DNA of 48,816 nt, from the NCBI GenBank assembly GCA_023146045.1, contig JAGLCW010000221.1, positions 1-48,816 on the forward strand. Reading direction: 5' to 3'. The first letter of the stretch is position 1; every line of letters begins with the position of its first letter. This document shows, in pieces, positions 1-10,166 of this stretch. Origin of the DNA: Caldisericia bacterium (GTDB taxonomy: Bacteria > Caldisericota > Caldisericia > UBA6126). The notes under the pieces are model-generated. The model ran no database searches. It had not been told where the DNA came from and saw nothing but the letters and a program-made list of their open reading frames with translations. The translations under genes were made by a program, and so were the position numbers.

Positions 1-705
1 AAAAGGTTTTTGAATGTAGCAGTGTTTTTTGAGAGATCTGCAAGTCAAAATGAAATTAATCAAACTATTGAATCTTTTGAAAGCCTAGAAGGGGTGGGAA
101 AAGTAGTTTATATCTCTCCAGAAAGTGCTTTAGAAATATTGAAAGAAGAATACCCAGATTTAGATAAAAAACAGAGTCCTTTGCCCTCTTCTCTTCGGAT
201 AGAGCCAAAAAGGCCAGAAGCAGTTTCAAATATTGTCGCTTTTGCAAAACAGCTTCCAGGCATAGATTATGTTGAAGATACATCTAAACATGCAGATACC
301 TATAGTGACATCATACGTATCATGCTGTTTGTTGGCGTGGCTCTATTACTTATTTTTCTTTTAGCGTATGTATTTTCTGTATCTTCTTCTATTGGAATAT
401 CTGTTTTTTCTTTTAGAAAAGAAATAAAAATCATGCAGCTAATTGGTGCAAGCCCCGGGTATGTTAGAGCTCCATTTTTATTAATTGCATGTATAAGTGG
501 ATTAGTTAGCGGAGTTTCAAATGCTTTCGTTATGGATGCAATCGTGAACTATACGTATAAGTTTTATCAAACATTTCTTTTTTTCTCTCCAATTGAGTTG
601 AATACAGTCAACCTAGTTTCGCTAGTGGCATTCGGATTAATTATTTTTGGATTTGTTATTTCATTTTTTTCAGCGATAATTTCGCTCAATAGGTATACAC
701 AATGA
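1..705 (+). CDS. ftsX: Cell division protein FtsX (permease-like), 5' end truncated by window
   Basis: Frame is open from base 1. The C-terminal part has several TM segments and an FtsX-like 'FRKEIKIMQLIGASPGYVRAPFL' motif. It is followed directly by an EnvC/PcsB-like M23 protein, the usual FtsEX partner. Confidence 0.85.
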   Translation, partial: KRFLNVAVFFERSASQNEINQTIESFESLEGVGKVVYISPESALEILKEEYPDLDKKQSPLPSSLRIEPKRPEAVSNIVAFAKQLPGIDYVEDTSKHADTYSDIIRIMLFVGVALLLIFLLAYVFSVSSSIGISVFSFRKEIKIMQLIGASPGYVRAPFLLIACISGLVSGVSNAFVMDAIVNYTYKFYQTFLFFSPIELNTVNLVSLVAFGLIIFGFVISFFSAIISLNRYTQ

Positions 706-1889
706 AAAAAATATTTTGCGCATTATTAACAATTTTTTTATTTTTTACGATTTTTCCACACAATAGTGTTTTTTCTGAACCTACTTTGCAGGAGCAAATT
801 GATGAATTAGAAAGAAAAAAACAGGAGAAAGAATCAGCTGTAGAAGACTATAAGAAAACTGTCGAAGATTGTAAGCAAAAAAGCAGTGAATTTAGCATCA
901 AACAGGAAGATTTAACTGAAGAACTAAATGACTTAGGAATTAAAATTAATAAGGCTCAACTTAAAACAGAAGAACTTAAAAATCAAGAAGATGAACTAAG
1001 ATTCTCATATTTAACTACCGAGAAACAAATAGAAACGCTAGAGGAATCAATAATAAGAAAAGAAGAAAAACTAGATGTATTGATTAATGCTCTTTATAAA
1101 GATTATTGCAAACGATATGTAAATTATTTATTTTCTTCAAAGAATATTAATGAAATAATGGATAAAGGTGTCTATTTAAAATACTTATACCAAGCCGATG
1201 CGGATTTTTTTAGTGAACTTAAAAAAGATAGGGAATTACAAGCAGATAGAAAATCTTCTTTGGTTGTTGATCAGTTAAAACTACTAGACGTAAAGAAAAA
1301 ACAAAATGAAGTTGAAGCTGATTTAAATAAACTAAGGAAACAAAAAGATTCTGAAATCCATAACATAACGTATAGTGCTCAAATTAATAAAAGAATGATG
1401 GAAACAGCCGTTTCTGCGCTTTCTCTTGCAGAAGCTGAAATACGGAGAATTGCTAGCAAAGAAGTAGATTTAGAAAGATTGAAAGAACTACAAAATAAAG
1501 AAATGGGTACGTTAATATGGCCAATAGATGGTCCAGTAACTTCAGGATTTGGAATGCGTATGCATCCAATATTTGGCGTCTACAGAATGCATACTGGTAT
1601 CGACATAGACCAAAATTATGGATACCCAATAAAGGCCGTTGCAGAAGGTATTGTTACCTATTCTGGTTGGCTTACTGGTTATGGCAACTGTGTAATGATT
1701 ATGCATGATAAAGAACACACTTCTCTGTATGCACACATGAAAACTCGTTATGTTAAAAAAGGTGAAAAAGTCCAACAGGGTAAAGTAATCGGTGAAGTTG
1801 GTTCAACTGGTTGGTCAACGGGACCACACCTTCACTTTGAAATTCGAGTTAATGGTGATTACGTTAATCCGCGTGACTATCTTCCATAA
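702..1889 (+). CDS. Secreted coiled-coil M23 peptidase, EnvC/PcsB-like murein hydrolase or activator
   Basis: Signal peptide, long Lys/Glu-rich coiled coil, and a C-terminal M23 domain with 'HTGIDID' and 'GPHLHFEIRVNG' motifs. Overlaps the ftsX stop. Confidence 0.9.
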   Translation: MKKIFCALLTIFLFFTIFPHNSVFSEPTLQEQIDELERKKQEKESAVEDYKKTVEDCKQKSSEFSIKQEDLTEELNDLGIKINKAQLKTEELKNQEDELRFSYLTTEKQIETLEESIIRKEEKLDVLINALYKDYCKRYVNYLFSSKNINEIMDKGVYLKYLYQADADFFSELKKDRELQADRKSSLVVDQLKLLDVKKKQNEVEADLNKLRKQKDSEIHNITYSAQINKRMMETAVSALSLAEAEIRRIASKEVDLERLKELQNKEMGTLIWPIDGPVTSGFGMRMHPIFGVYRMHTGIDIDQNYGYPIKAVAEGIVTYSGWLTGYGNCVMIMHDKEHTSLYAHMKTRYVKKGEKVQQGKVIGEVGSTGWSTGPHLHFEIRVNGDYVNPRDYLP

Positions 1890-1966
1890 ACTCATTCTTA
1901 CCACTTGTTTTTTCTGCTCTTTGGTCTATCATTTTACTGCAATTATTTAGTGAAATTGGGTGTTAT

Positions 1967-3100
1967 ATGAAAAAAACAGTTAGAATATGGCTGTCGGTAG
2001 TAATTTGTCTGGTTGTAGTAGTTGGTAGTTTTGTTGGTGGTTACTTGTTTTCTGCTCATCAATTGAATATGAGTTCATTTCCAACATCACAATATGCATA
2101 CCAAATCATAAACCAGTTTTTTGTTGATCCGATTCAAGATGAAATATTAGCAAAAGGCATAGTTTATGGAACTGGCGACCCATACTCTCTTTATTTTACA
2201 AAAGAAGAATACGATTCCTTTACAACTCAAATTGCAGACCATTATGTAGGGATTGGAGTTATAATAAGCGAAAACTTGGAAATAATCGAAGTATTTGTTG
2301 GTTCACCGGCTAACCTTTCCGGTGTGGTAGCAGGAGATTTTATTGTAAGCATAGAAAAAGAAGATATGTCTGGTAAAAACTCTAACGATGCAGCTCAAAA
2401 AATACGTGGACCAGAACACACTAGTGTCGAAATTGAATTTCAATATCCAGGGGAAGTGTCTAGAACATATAAACTGACCAGAAAACAAGTAAAAATACCA
2501 ACTGTTCAAACTAAAATGTTAAAGGATCATACAGCATATATAAAAATAAGGTCATTCAATTTTGGAACAGCAAAAGAGTTTGATAAAAAACTTAAACTAA
2601 TGATAGAAAAACAGCCAAAGCAGATAATTTTAGATTTAAGAAATAACGGCGGTGGAGTTCTTGAAGAAACACAAAGTATTGCCGAATATTTCTTACCAGA
2701 AGATTCAATTTTATTTTGGACTATAGGAAAAGATAAAAAAGCTGTATCAAGAAAAATGAATGTATCAAAATTGATAGAGTTACCTATAGCAGTTCTAGTA
2801 AACAAATACTCTGCTTCTGCTTCAGAGGTTTTATCTGGAGCAATTCAAGACTATAAAACAGGAATAATTATTGGTGAGAAAACTTATGGCAAAGCTTCTA
2901 TACAAAGAGTTTTTAAATATGTTCCAACTGGTGGAGCAATAAAGCTTACCGTAGAAAAATATCTTACTCCAAACAAAAGAAATATTATGGGAGAAGGCTT
3001 ATCTCCCGATCTAGCGTTTGAAGAGGTAATGCCAACAAAAAATGTTGAAGATGATCCATGTGTTAATTACGCAATTGATTATTTATCAAAGAAAGAGTAA
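1967..3100 (+). CDS. S41 family C-terminal processing peptidase (CtpA-like) with PDZ domain
   Basis: N-terminal TM, PDZ-like region, 'DLRNNGGG', 'SASASEVLSGAIQD' (catalytic Ser region) and 'GEKTYGKASIQ' (catalytic Lys). Confidence 0.92.
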   Translation: MKKTVRIWLSVVICLVVVVGSFVGGYLFSAHQLNMSSFPTSQYAYQIINQFFVDPIQDEILAKGIVYGTGDPYSLYFTKEEYDSFTTQIADHYVGIGVIISENLEIIEVFVGSPANLSGVVAGDFIVSIEKEDMSGKNSNDAAQKIRGPEHTSVEIEFQYPGEVSRTYKLTRKQVKIPTVQTKMLKDHTAYIKIRSFNFGTAKEFDKKLKLMIEKQPKQIILDLRNNGGGVLEETQSIAEYFLPEDSILFWTIGKDKKAVSRKMNVSKLIELPIAVLVNKYSASASEVLSGAIQDYKTGIIIGEKTYGKASIQRVFKYVPTGGAIKLTVEKYLTPNKRNIMGEGLSPDLAFEEVMPTKNVEDDPCVNYAIDYLSKKE

Positions 3101-3107
3101 TGACAGT

Positions 3108-5723
3108 ATGAAAAACATCATTGAACAGCCTTATAAATATGCGGTTAAACAAATAGCGGAAATTTATGACACAGACTGCGATGTAGGGCTAAAACAAACA
3201 GAGATTGATGAAAGAAAAGAAGAGTATGGAATAAATTCCGTAAGTTCTGGGAAGCAAACATCTCCTTGGGAAATTTTTATTAATCAATTTAAAAATCTGC
3301 TTATATATATTCTAATGTTTGCTGCTGGGTTATCATTCTTCATGAAAGATACTACAGAAGCAATCGCCATTGTTATTGTAATCTTGTTGAACGCTGTACT
3401 TGGCTTTTTCCAAGAATACAGAGCAGATGCTTCAGTAAAGGCTATTCAATCTTTGGTAAACCCAGTGTGTCAAGTAATTAGAGACGGCGAGAGAGTAGTA
3501 GTAAAGAACGAAGACCTTGTTCCAGGAGATATTGTACTTTTGGAAAGCGGTGACAAAATTCCAGCAGACATACGGGTTATTACTTGCACGAGCGGATTTA
3601 AGGTTGATGAATCTATGTTAACTGGTGAATCGGTATCAGTTAACAAAACAACAAAAGAGATAAACGGAGAGAATCTTAGTACTGGAGATTTAAAAAATCT
3701 TTGTTTTATGGGAACTCTTGTTACAGAAGGAAAAGCAAAAGGACTGATTGTTGCCACTGGGAATTCTACAGAGCTCGGGAAAATTGCTTCATTGACAAGA
3801 GATGTCAAAGAAGAAAAAACCCCACTAGAGAAAAGAATGGATGTGTTTTCTAAGAAATTAACAATCATTCTTGGAATAGTTTGCCTTGTAGTATTTGTTT
3901 TGAATTGGGTTAATGGAGCTAAAATTCATGAAACACTATTGTTCGCAATCGCATTAGCAGTTGCTGCTATACCAGAAAGCCTTCCAGCGGTAACCACCAT
4001 TGTTTTGTCAAATGGAGTCTCAAGGATGAGCAAGCATAATGCTATAGTAAAAAAACTTGCATCTGTAGAAACTCTTGGTTCGACAACTGTTATATGTACA
4101 GATAAAACTGGTACTTTAACAGAAAACAATATGAAACCAGTAAAAATAATCTTAAACGGAAGCGAAGAAGACATTCCAACCGTTGTATCAAAAAGGGAAA
4201 CAATAAGGAGCATGCAGGAAGTTTTCTATTTTGCTAACGATGCAACAATAAATGGAGATAAACAAACTGGTGATCCAACTGAAGTTGCTTTGCTCGAAAT
4301 AGGTTTACCTCTAGATAGTCAATTTAAAGGGACTCGATTTGAAAGAAAATATGAAAATCCATTTGATTCAAATAGAAAAATGATGAGTGTTGTTGTTCAA
4401 AATGGAAACCAAGATAAAATGTACACAAAAGGTGCATATGAACAGGTATCTGAGAATTGTACACATATTCTTCTTGATGGACAGATTAAAGAATTTACAA
4501 AAGGCATTAAATCAAAAATGGACAAAAAAGTATCATCATGGAGCAAGAATGGATACAGAATACTTGCGGCTGCAATTAAGGAGAATGCTAGCGATACGGA
4601 CGAGAAAGATTTAGTATTCATAGGTGTGGCGGCACTTAGAGACCCAATTAGAAAAGAAGTGTTTCCTGCAATTGAAAAATGCCAGAATTCAGGAATTAAT
4701 GTAATTATGGTCACAGGCGATCATGCAGAAACTGCGAAAGCTTATGCAAGAGAACTCGGCATTACAGGCGAAAATGGGATCGCTTTAACGCATCATGACA
4801 TTGTGAAGCTTTCTGATTCAGAATTGTTAGAAGAACTAAAGCATTGTTCTGTATTTGCAAGGATTAACCCAGAAGACAAGTACAGAATTGTATCATTGCT
4901 AAAATCAAATGGAGAAATCGTTGCTATGACTGGGGATGGGGTCAACGATGCCCCTGCATTACGAAAAGCAGATATTGGTGTAGCGATGGGACAAAGAGGA
5001 ACAGATTTAGCGCGAGAAGTATCTGAATTAGTGCTTCTAGACGATAATTTTGCAACAATTGTTGAGGCTATCGAAGAAGGTAGAGTAATTTTTGACAACA
5101 TTAAAAATACAATTTTCTTCCTTCTTTCGTGCAATATTGGTGAAATATTACTTGTAGTAACTGCAATAATTTTTGGAATGCCTGCACCACTTGGGGCTTT
5201 ACAGTTACTTTGGCTAAACTTGATTACTGATAGTTTCCCAGCTTTAGCTTTGGGATTTGAAAAAGCAGACAGCGACGTAATGAAACCAAGGAAAAGATCT
5301 GACAATAATTTCATAGACGCATCCTTTTTATCAGGGATAATCTTTCAAGGTGTTCTTATTGCTACGGGAGCACTAATAATATTTTTCGAGTATCAACACG
5401 GAAATCCAAACCTAGTTCCACTTGCAACAACAGCTTGTTTTGCCGGGCTTGTAACAATCGAATTGCTTAGAGCACTATCTGCTAGATCTCAGAAACAATT
5501 CTTATTCCACATAGGATTCTTTACAAATCCATATGTTGTTTATGCACAATTAATTTCTTTCGGGTTTTTATTGATTGCACTTTACGGACCTGTTGCTAGA
5601 AATTTCTTTGGTGCAGTACCCATAGGACTACCTCAATGGGTTAATATTCTTTTAATTGCACTTGGAGTTTTAGTTTTAGCTGAATTACGTAAATTGTTCC
5701 TAAAAAGAAAAAATGCAAAATAA
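3108..5723 (+). CDS. P-type calcium-transporting ATPase (type IIA-like)
   Basis: TGES, DKTGTLT, MVTGDH and GDGVNDAPALRKADIGVAMG motifs. 'IPESLPAVTT' (TM4), 'NIGEILL' (TM5) and 'NLITDSFPALALGF' (TM6) keep the SERCA-type Ca ligand pattern. The likely start is the internal ATG at 3108, not the ORF-track start. Confidence 0.9.
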   Translation: MKNIIEQPYKYAVKQIAEIYDTDCDVGLKQTEIDERKEEYGINSVSSGKQTSPWEIFINQFKNLLIYILMFAAGLSFFMKDTTEAIAIVIVILLNAVLGFFQEYRADASVKAIQSLVNPVCQVIRDGERVVVKNEDLVPGDIVLLESGDKIPADIRVITCTSGFKVDESMLTGESVSVNKTTKEINGENLSTGDLKNLCFMGTLVTEGKAKGLIVATGNSTELGKIASLTRDVKEEKTPLEKRMDVFSKKLTIILGIVCLVVFVLNWVNGAKIHETLLFAIALAVAAIPESLPAVTTIVLSNGVSRMSKHNAIVKKLASVETLGSTTVICTDKTGTLTENNMKPVKIILNGSEEDIPTVVSKRETIRSMQEVFYFANDATINGDKQTGDPTEVALLEIGLPLDSQFKGTRFERKYENPFDSNRKMMSVVVQNGNQDKMYTKGAYEQVSENCTHILLDGQIKEFTKGIKSKMDKKVSSWSKNGYRILAAAIKENASDTDEKDLVFIGVAALRDPIRKEVFPAIEKCQNSGINVIMVTGDHAETAKAYARELGITGENGIALTHHDIVKLSDSELLEELKHCSVFARINPEDKYRIVSLLKSNGEIVAMTGDGVNDAPALRKADIGVAMGQRGTDLAREVSELVLLDDNFATIVEAIEEGRVIFDNIKNTIFFLLSCNIGEILLVVTAIIFGMPAPLGALQLLWLNLITDSFPALALGFEKADSDVMKPRKRSDNNFIDASFLSGIIFQGVLIATGALIIFFEYQHGNPNLVPLATTACFAGLVTIELLRALSARSQKQFLFHIGFFTNPYVVYAQLISFGFLLIALYGPVARNFFGAVPIGLPQWVNILLIALGVLVLAELRKLFLKRKNAK

Positions 5724-6273
5724 AGAGATTGTGCTCATTTCTGGACCATCCGGAGTAGGTAAAAAAACAGTCATTGAATCATTATTTGAACTTACGGATA
5801 AGTTAAAGATTTCTATTAGTGCCACAACAAGGAAACCGAGAGTTGGAGAAGTAAATGGAAAAGATTATTGGTTTATGACAAAGTCTGGATTTGAAGAAAA
5901 AATTCAAAAAAACGAATTTCTAGAATGGGCTGAAGTTGCTGGAAATTATTACGGTACACCTTTGGAAAACATAGATATTGCACGAAAAGAAAAGAGATAT
6001 TTGCTACTTGAACTTGATGTTAAGGGTGGATTAACAGTAATGAAAAATTTTAACGGGTCAGTAATTTCTTTTTTTATTGTTCCACCAGTTTTCAGTGATT
6101 TAAAGAAAAGATTAATGAAAAGGGCCACAGAATCGGAAGAACAAATTGATTTAAGATTAAAAATTGCAAAAGTTGAACTTTTGTTTAAAGATCGGTATGA
6201 TTTTAGAATAGAGAATTGTGTGCCAAAAAAAGCTGCAAAAAAAATATTCGATATGCTAGGAGAAATGAAATGA
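5713..6273 (+). CDS. gmk: Guanylate kinase
   Basis: P-loop 'SGPSGVGKKT', 'SATTRKPRVGEVNGKDYWF', 'EFLEWAEVAGNYYGTP'. Confidence 0.92.
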   Translation: MQNKEIVLISGPSGVGKKTVIESLFELTDKLKISISATTRKPRVGEVNGKDYWFMTKSGFEEKIQKNEFLEWAEVAGNYYGTPLENIDIARKEKRYLLLELDVKGGLTVMKNFNGSVISFFIVPPVFSDLKKRLMKRATESEEQIDLRLKIAKVELLFKDRYDFRIENCVPKKAAKKIFDMLGEMK

Positions 6274-6500
6274 GTGATGTTAATGTTACAATTGAAGGCT
6301 TATTGAACAATATAGATGCTGATAAATATAGCCTCGCATTGCGAATTATGTTGCAAAGCATAAAGGTTTCAACGGTAAGGGGTCAAGCTATACCAATAGG
6401 AAATTTCTATACCAACTTGATACAAGAAGCAAAGGAAACACTTATTCAAGGGGAACAAATAGACGATAAAAAACCTGATCCATTTAAGCCAATAGAATAA
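6270..6500 (+). CDS. rpoZ: Small protein, probable RNA polymerase omega subunit
   Basis: 76 aa, ATGA overlap with the gmk stop (start at 6270 rather than 6216). The call rests mainly on the classic gmk-rpoZ order and weak similarity ('DKYSLALRIM'). Confidence 0.55.
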   Translation: MSDVNVTIEGLLNNIDADKYSLALRIMLQSIKVSTVRGQAIPIGNFYTNLIQEAKETLIQGEQIDDKKPDPFKPIE

Positions 6501-6502
6501 TA

Positions 6503-6934
6503 ATGACCTATTCAGATATATTAAAAACATTACCTCATCGATACCCATTTTTGCTTGTTGATAGGGTAATTACAATAGAAGAAAAAAATATTACAGGAAT
6601 AAAAAACGTTTCTTTTAATGAGCCTCAATTTATTGGTCATTTCCCTGACAATCCAGTATTTCCTGGAGTTTTAGTCGTTGAAGCTTTGGCTCAATTGTCT
6701 GGTATCTATATTGACAAAAACTACATTCAGGATGAAAGCCAAATTGGTTTATTTGCTGGAATTGAGTCGTTTTCCTTTAAAGGAATAATAAGGCCTGGGG
6801 ATCAAATTGTTCTGAATGCTGAGTTATTTAAGAAAAAAATGACTGTTTTCCTTTTTATTGTTTCTGCTTATGTTAACGATAAAGTTGTAGCTAACGGCAG
6901 AATTAAATTAATACTAAGTAAAAAAGGAAGGTAA
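6503..6934 (+). CDS. fabZ: 3-hydroxyacyl-[ACP] dehydratase FabZ
   Basis: 'LPHRYPFLLVDRV' and 'GHFPDNPVFPGVLVVEALAQ' motifs. Confidence 0.95.
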   Translation: MTYSDILKTLPHRYPFLLVDRVITIEEKNITGIKNVSFNEPQFIGHFPDNPVFPGVLVVEALAQLSGIYIDKNYIQDESQIGLFAGIESFSFKGIIRPGDQIVLNAELFKKKMTVFLFIVSAYVNDKVVANGRIKLILSKKGR

Positions 6935-6937
6935 TGA

Positions 6938-7921
6938 TTGAAAAATATTGTTATAAAAGGAACAGGACACTTTGCCCCTAAAAGAATCGTAACAAATGAG
7001 TATTTATCTACAATTATGGATACTAGCGATGAATGGATAAAAACAAGAACAGGAATAGAGACAAGGCATTATATCGACGACGACAAGTGCACATCTGATT
7101 TAGCAGTTGAAGCTGCTAAAATGGCAATAAAAAGTGCTAACATTAAACCGGAAGACATAGATCTGCTTGTCATAGGAACCTCTTCTCAAGATATGATATA
7201 TCCTTCTACTGCTTGCATTGTATCTGATAAACTTGGACTTAATAGGCCAATGGCGTTTGATCTACAGGCTGGCTGTTCAGGATTTGTGTATGGGCTATCT
7301 GTTGCAACTCAATTTTTGCGAACAGGACATAAAAAAATTGCTCTAATAATTGGTGCAGATGCCATAACTAGATTTACCGATTTCACAGATAGAGCAACTT
7401 GCGTTTTGTTTGGCGATGCAGCTGGGGCAATTATACTTACAACGGCAGACGACGAAGAAGACGCTATTTTGTGTCTTTATGAAGGAACCGATGGTTCTGG
7501 CGCTAAGTATCTTACATTACCAGCCGGTGGCTCTAAAGAGCCAGCATCACCACTTACAGTAGAGAATAGGCGACATTTTCTTCATATGAATGGTAAAGAA
7601 ATATTTAAGTTTGCAGTAAGGATAAGCATTCACATGATTACAAAAATGCTTGAAGAAACAGGACTTTCAATCGACGATATTGACCACTTTGTTTTTCACC
7701 AGGCAAACATGAGAATAATTGATGCAGCTGTAGAACGAATGAGTTTTTCAAAAGAAAAAGTGATCTACACTTTAAATGAATATGGAAATACATCTTCAGC
7801 ATCTATTCCTTTAACACTTTCACTAGCTAGTGAGCAAGGTAGAATTAAAAAAGGTGACATAGTGTTAATGGTAGTGTTTGGGTCTGGGCTAACGTATGCA
7901 GGGTCAATAGTTAGGTGGTAG
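6938..7921 (+). CDS. fabH: 3-oxoacyl-[ACP] synthase III
   Basis: 'TSDEWIKTRTGIETRH', 'AGCSGFVYGL' (Cys), 'FHQANMRI' (His) and 'YGNTSSASIPL' (Asn). TTG start after an SD-like GGAAGG. Confidence 0.95.
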   Translation: MKNIVIKGTGHFAPKRIVTNEYLSTIMDTSDEWIKTRTGIETRHYIDDDKCTSDLAVEAAKMAIKSANIKPEDIDLLVIGTSSQDMIYPSTACIVSDKLGLNRPMAFDLQAGCSGFVYGLSVATQFLRTGHKKIALIIGADAITRFTDFTDRATCVLFGDAAGAIILTTADDEEDAILCLYEGTDGSGAKYLTLPAGGSKEPASPLTVENRRHFLHMNGKEIFKFAVRISIHMITKMLEETGLSIDDIDHFVFHQANMRIIDAAVERMSFSKEKVIYTLNEYGNTSSASIPLTLSLASEQGRIKKGDIVLMVVFGSGLTYAGSIVRW

Positions 7922-7923
7922 AC

Positions 7924-8667
7924 ATGCCAAATCAAAGTGTTCTTATTACTGGTGCTAGTCAGGGCATAGGTAAGCAAATTGCTTTAAAATACGCACAAAA
8001 AGGTGCAACGGTTTATATAAATTATCCTTTTGAAAGTGAAATAGAAAATGCCGAAAAAGTAGCTAACGACGTTACAGAATTGGGTGGCAAAGGATATATT
8101 TACGAAGCAGATGTGTCTGTATTTTCACAAGTGAAAAAAATGGTAGACGACATTGTTTCTGATCATGGTAAAATAGATGTGCTAATTGCAAATGCTGGAA
8201 TAACAAAAGACAAATTAGTTATGAGGATGTCACCAGAAGACTGGGCATCAGTAATTAATGTTAATTTAACTGGTTCGTTTAATTGCACAAAAGCTGTTAC
8301 CAAACACATGATGAAGGCAAGATATGGAAGAATTGTTTATATTTCATCGGTAGTCGGCATAATGGGTAATGCTGGGCAAGCAAATTATTCTGCATCCAAA
8401 GGCGGAATTATTGCACTTTGCAAAAGTGTTGCAAAAGAGTTTGGAGCAAGGAATATTACGTCAAATTGTATTGCACCAGGCTATATAGAAACTGAAATGA
8501 CAAAAAATTTGTCTGAAGATGTTAACAAGGAATTTTTATCAAGAGTATCTTTGAAATGTTTTGGAAAAGCAGAAGATATTGCTAATGCTGCGTTATTTTT
8601 ATCATCTGACCAAGCGTCCTATATTACTGGGCATGTCTTGGTTGTAGACGGGGGATTATCTCTCTAG
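7924..8667 (+). CDS. fabG: 3-oxoacyl-[ACP] reductase
   Basis: SDR fold: 'TGASQGIGKQIA', 'NAGITKDKLVMRM', 'YSASKGGI'. ATG at 7924 preferred over the upstream GTG. Confidence 0.95.
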   Translation: MPNQSVLITGASQGIGKQIALKYAQKGATVYINYPFESEIENAEKVANDVTELGGKGYIYEADVSVFSQVKKMVDDIVSDHGKIDVLIANAGITKDKLVMRMSPEDWASVINVNLTGSFNCTKAVTKHMMKARYGRIVYISSVVGIMGNAGQANYSASKGGIIALCKSVAKEFGARNITSNCIAPGYIETEMTKNLSEDVNKEFLSRVSLKCFGKAEDIANAALFLSSDQASYITGHVLVVDGGLSL

Positions 8668-8682
8668 ATTTTGGAGGACATT

Positions 8683-8922
8683 ATGACACGTGAAGAAATT
8701 TTAGTAAAAGTAGTTCCTGTGATAGCTGACAAACTAGGTATTGAAGAAGAACAAGTGGTAGAAACTGCACATTTTATAAATGATTTAGGAGCAGATTCAC
8801 TTGGTTTAGTAGACATTACTATGGCATTGGAAGAAGAATTTGATCTTGAAATTCCAGATGAAGATGCAGGGAAATTGGAAACTGTTAAATCAATGGTTGA
8901 TTACATCCAAAATTCAGTATAG
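8683..8922 (+). CDS. acpP: Acyl carrier protein
   Basis: 'DLGADSLGLVDITMALEEEFDLEIPDEDA' with the phosphopantetheine Ser in DSL. GGAGG SD immediately upstream of the ATG at 8683. Confidence 0.96.
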   Translation: MTREEILVKVVPVIADKLGIEEEQVVETAHFINDLGADSLGLVDITMALEEEFDLEIPDEDAGKLETVKSMVDYIQNSV

Positions 8923-8924
8923 CA

Positions 8925-10166
8925 ATGAGGGTCTATCGAGTTGCCATAACTGGTTTAGGAACGATTTCTCCCTCTGGTTTGAATGTTGAAACAAGTTTCG
9001 AAAACTTAGTCAAAGGCATTCCAAATGTGGGCATAATAACAAACTTTGATCCAACCGACTTTAAAGTAAAAATTGGAGCCGAAGTAAAAGATTTTGATCC
9101 AACTCAGTATATTGAAAAAAAATATGTAAGTAGATTCGACAGGTTTGCACAGTTTTCTCTTGCAGCAGGCATTGAGGCTTTTCAAGATGCCGATGTAACG
9201 TTAAACGATGACCAAAAAGAGCAGTTTGCAGTTATTATTGGATCTGGTATTGGTGGGAACAATGCGTTTAGTGAAAATTTAACAATATTAGAAAAAAAAG
9301 GTCCATCAAGAGTAAGCCCGTTCTTTATTACAAAGCTTATTGGAAATATGGGAGCTGCTCAACTTGCAATTAAATTTGGAGCCAAAGGTTATACTGCTGA
9401 TACGGTATCAGCTTGTGCTTCAGGAACCAATGCAATTGGAGATGCTTTTCACAGAATAAAGTTTGGACTCGAAAAATTTGCATTAGCTGGTGGAACCGAA
9501 GCATCTATTACACCATCTTCTGTCGCTGGGTTTACTGTTATGAGAGCACTTAGCAAAAGAAACGATGACCCAAAAAGAGCATCAAGACCTTTTGATAAAG
9601 ATAGAGATGGTTTTGTAATTGGTGAAGGAGCTGGAATTGTTTTCTTGGAAGAGTGGGAACATGCCATTGAAAGAGGGGCAAAGATTTATGCTGAAGTAGT
9701 CGGATATGGAGCTACATGTGACGCCTTTCATATAACTAAACCCTCCCCAGATGCTAAACAACAAGAAAGATGCATGAGTATGGCTGTGACTGAAGCCAAC
9801 ATATCTTTGAAAGATGTAGATTATATAAATGCTCATGGAACATCAACTATTGCAAACGATGTAACAGAGACAAACGCAATAAAACAACTTTTTAAAGATC
9901 ATGCATATGACATACACATACATTCAACGAAGTCCATGGTTGGACACATGTTGGGTGCTGCAGGTGGTATAGAGGCAGTTGTTATGGCAAAAACTCTTCA
10001 AACAGGAATCATTCATCCAACAATAAATTTAGAAAATCCAGATCCAGAATGTGATTTAGATTACACACCAAATTGTGCAATTCAAGATGAAGTTAATTTT
10101 GGGCTTTCTAATTCTTTTGGATTTGGTGGGCATAATTTTTCAGTGCTATTTAAAAGGATTGCTTAG
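8925..10166 (+). CDS. fabF: 3-oxoacyl-[ACP] synthase II
   Basis: 'VSACASGTNAIGDAF', 'HGTSTIANDVTET', 'KSMVGHMLGAAGGIEAV'. Confidence 0.95.
   Translation: MRVYRVAITGLGTISPSGLNVETSFENLVKGIPNVGIITNFDPTDFKVKIGAEVKDFDPTQYIEKKYVSRFDRFAQFSLAAGIEAFQDADVTLNDDQKEQFAVIIGSGIGGNNAFSENLTILEKKGPSRVSPFFITKLIGNMGAAQLAIKFGAKGYTADTVSACASGTNAIGDAFHRIKFGLEKFALAGGTEASITPSSVAGFTVMRALSKRNDDPKRASRPFDKDRDGFVIGEGAGIVFLEEWEHAIERGAKIYAEVVGYGATCDAFHITKPSPDAKQQERCMSMAVTEANISLKDVDYINAHGTSTIANDVTETNAIKQLFKDHAYDIHIHSTKSMVGHMLGAAGGIEAVVMAKTLQTGIIHPTINLENPDPECDLDYTPNCAIQDEVNFGLSNSFGFGGHNFSVLFKRIA

Noticed and set aside
3470-3868. 132-aa minus-strand ORF
   Set aside because: Antisense to the conserved A-domain of the P-type ATPase; no plausible protein features.
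4793-5314. 173-aa minus-strand ORF opposite the Ca ATPase
   Set aside because: Antisense shadow ORF opposite strongly conserved ATPase motifs; low-complexity Ser/Ile composition and no recognisable domain.
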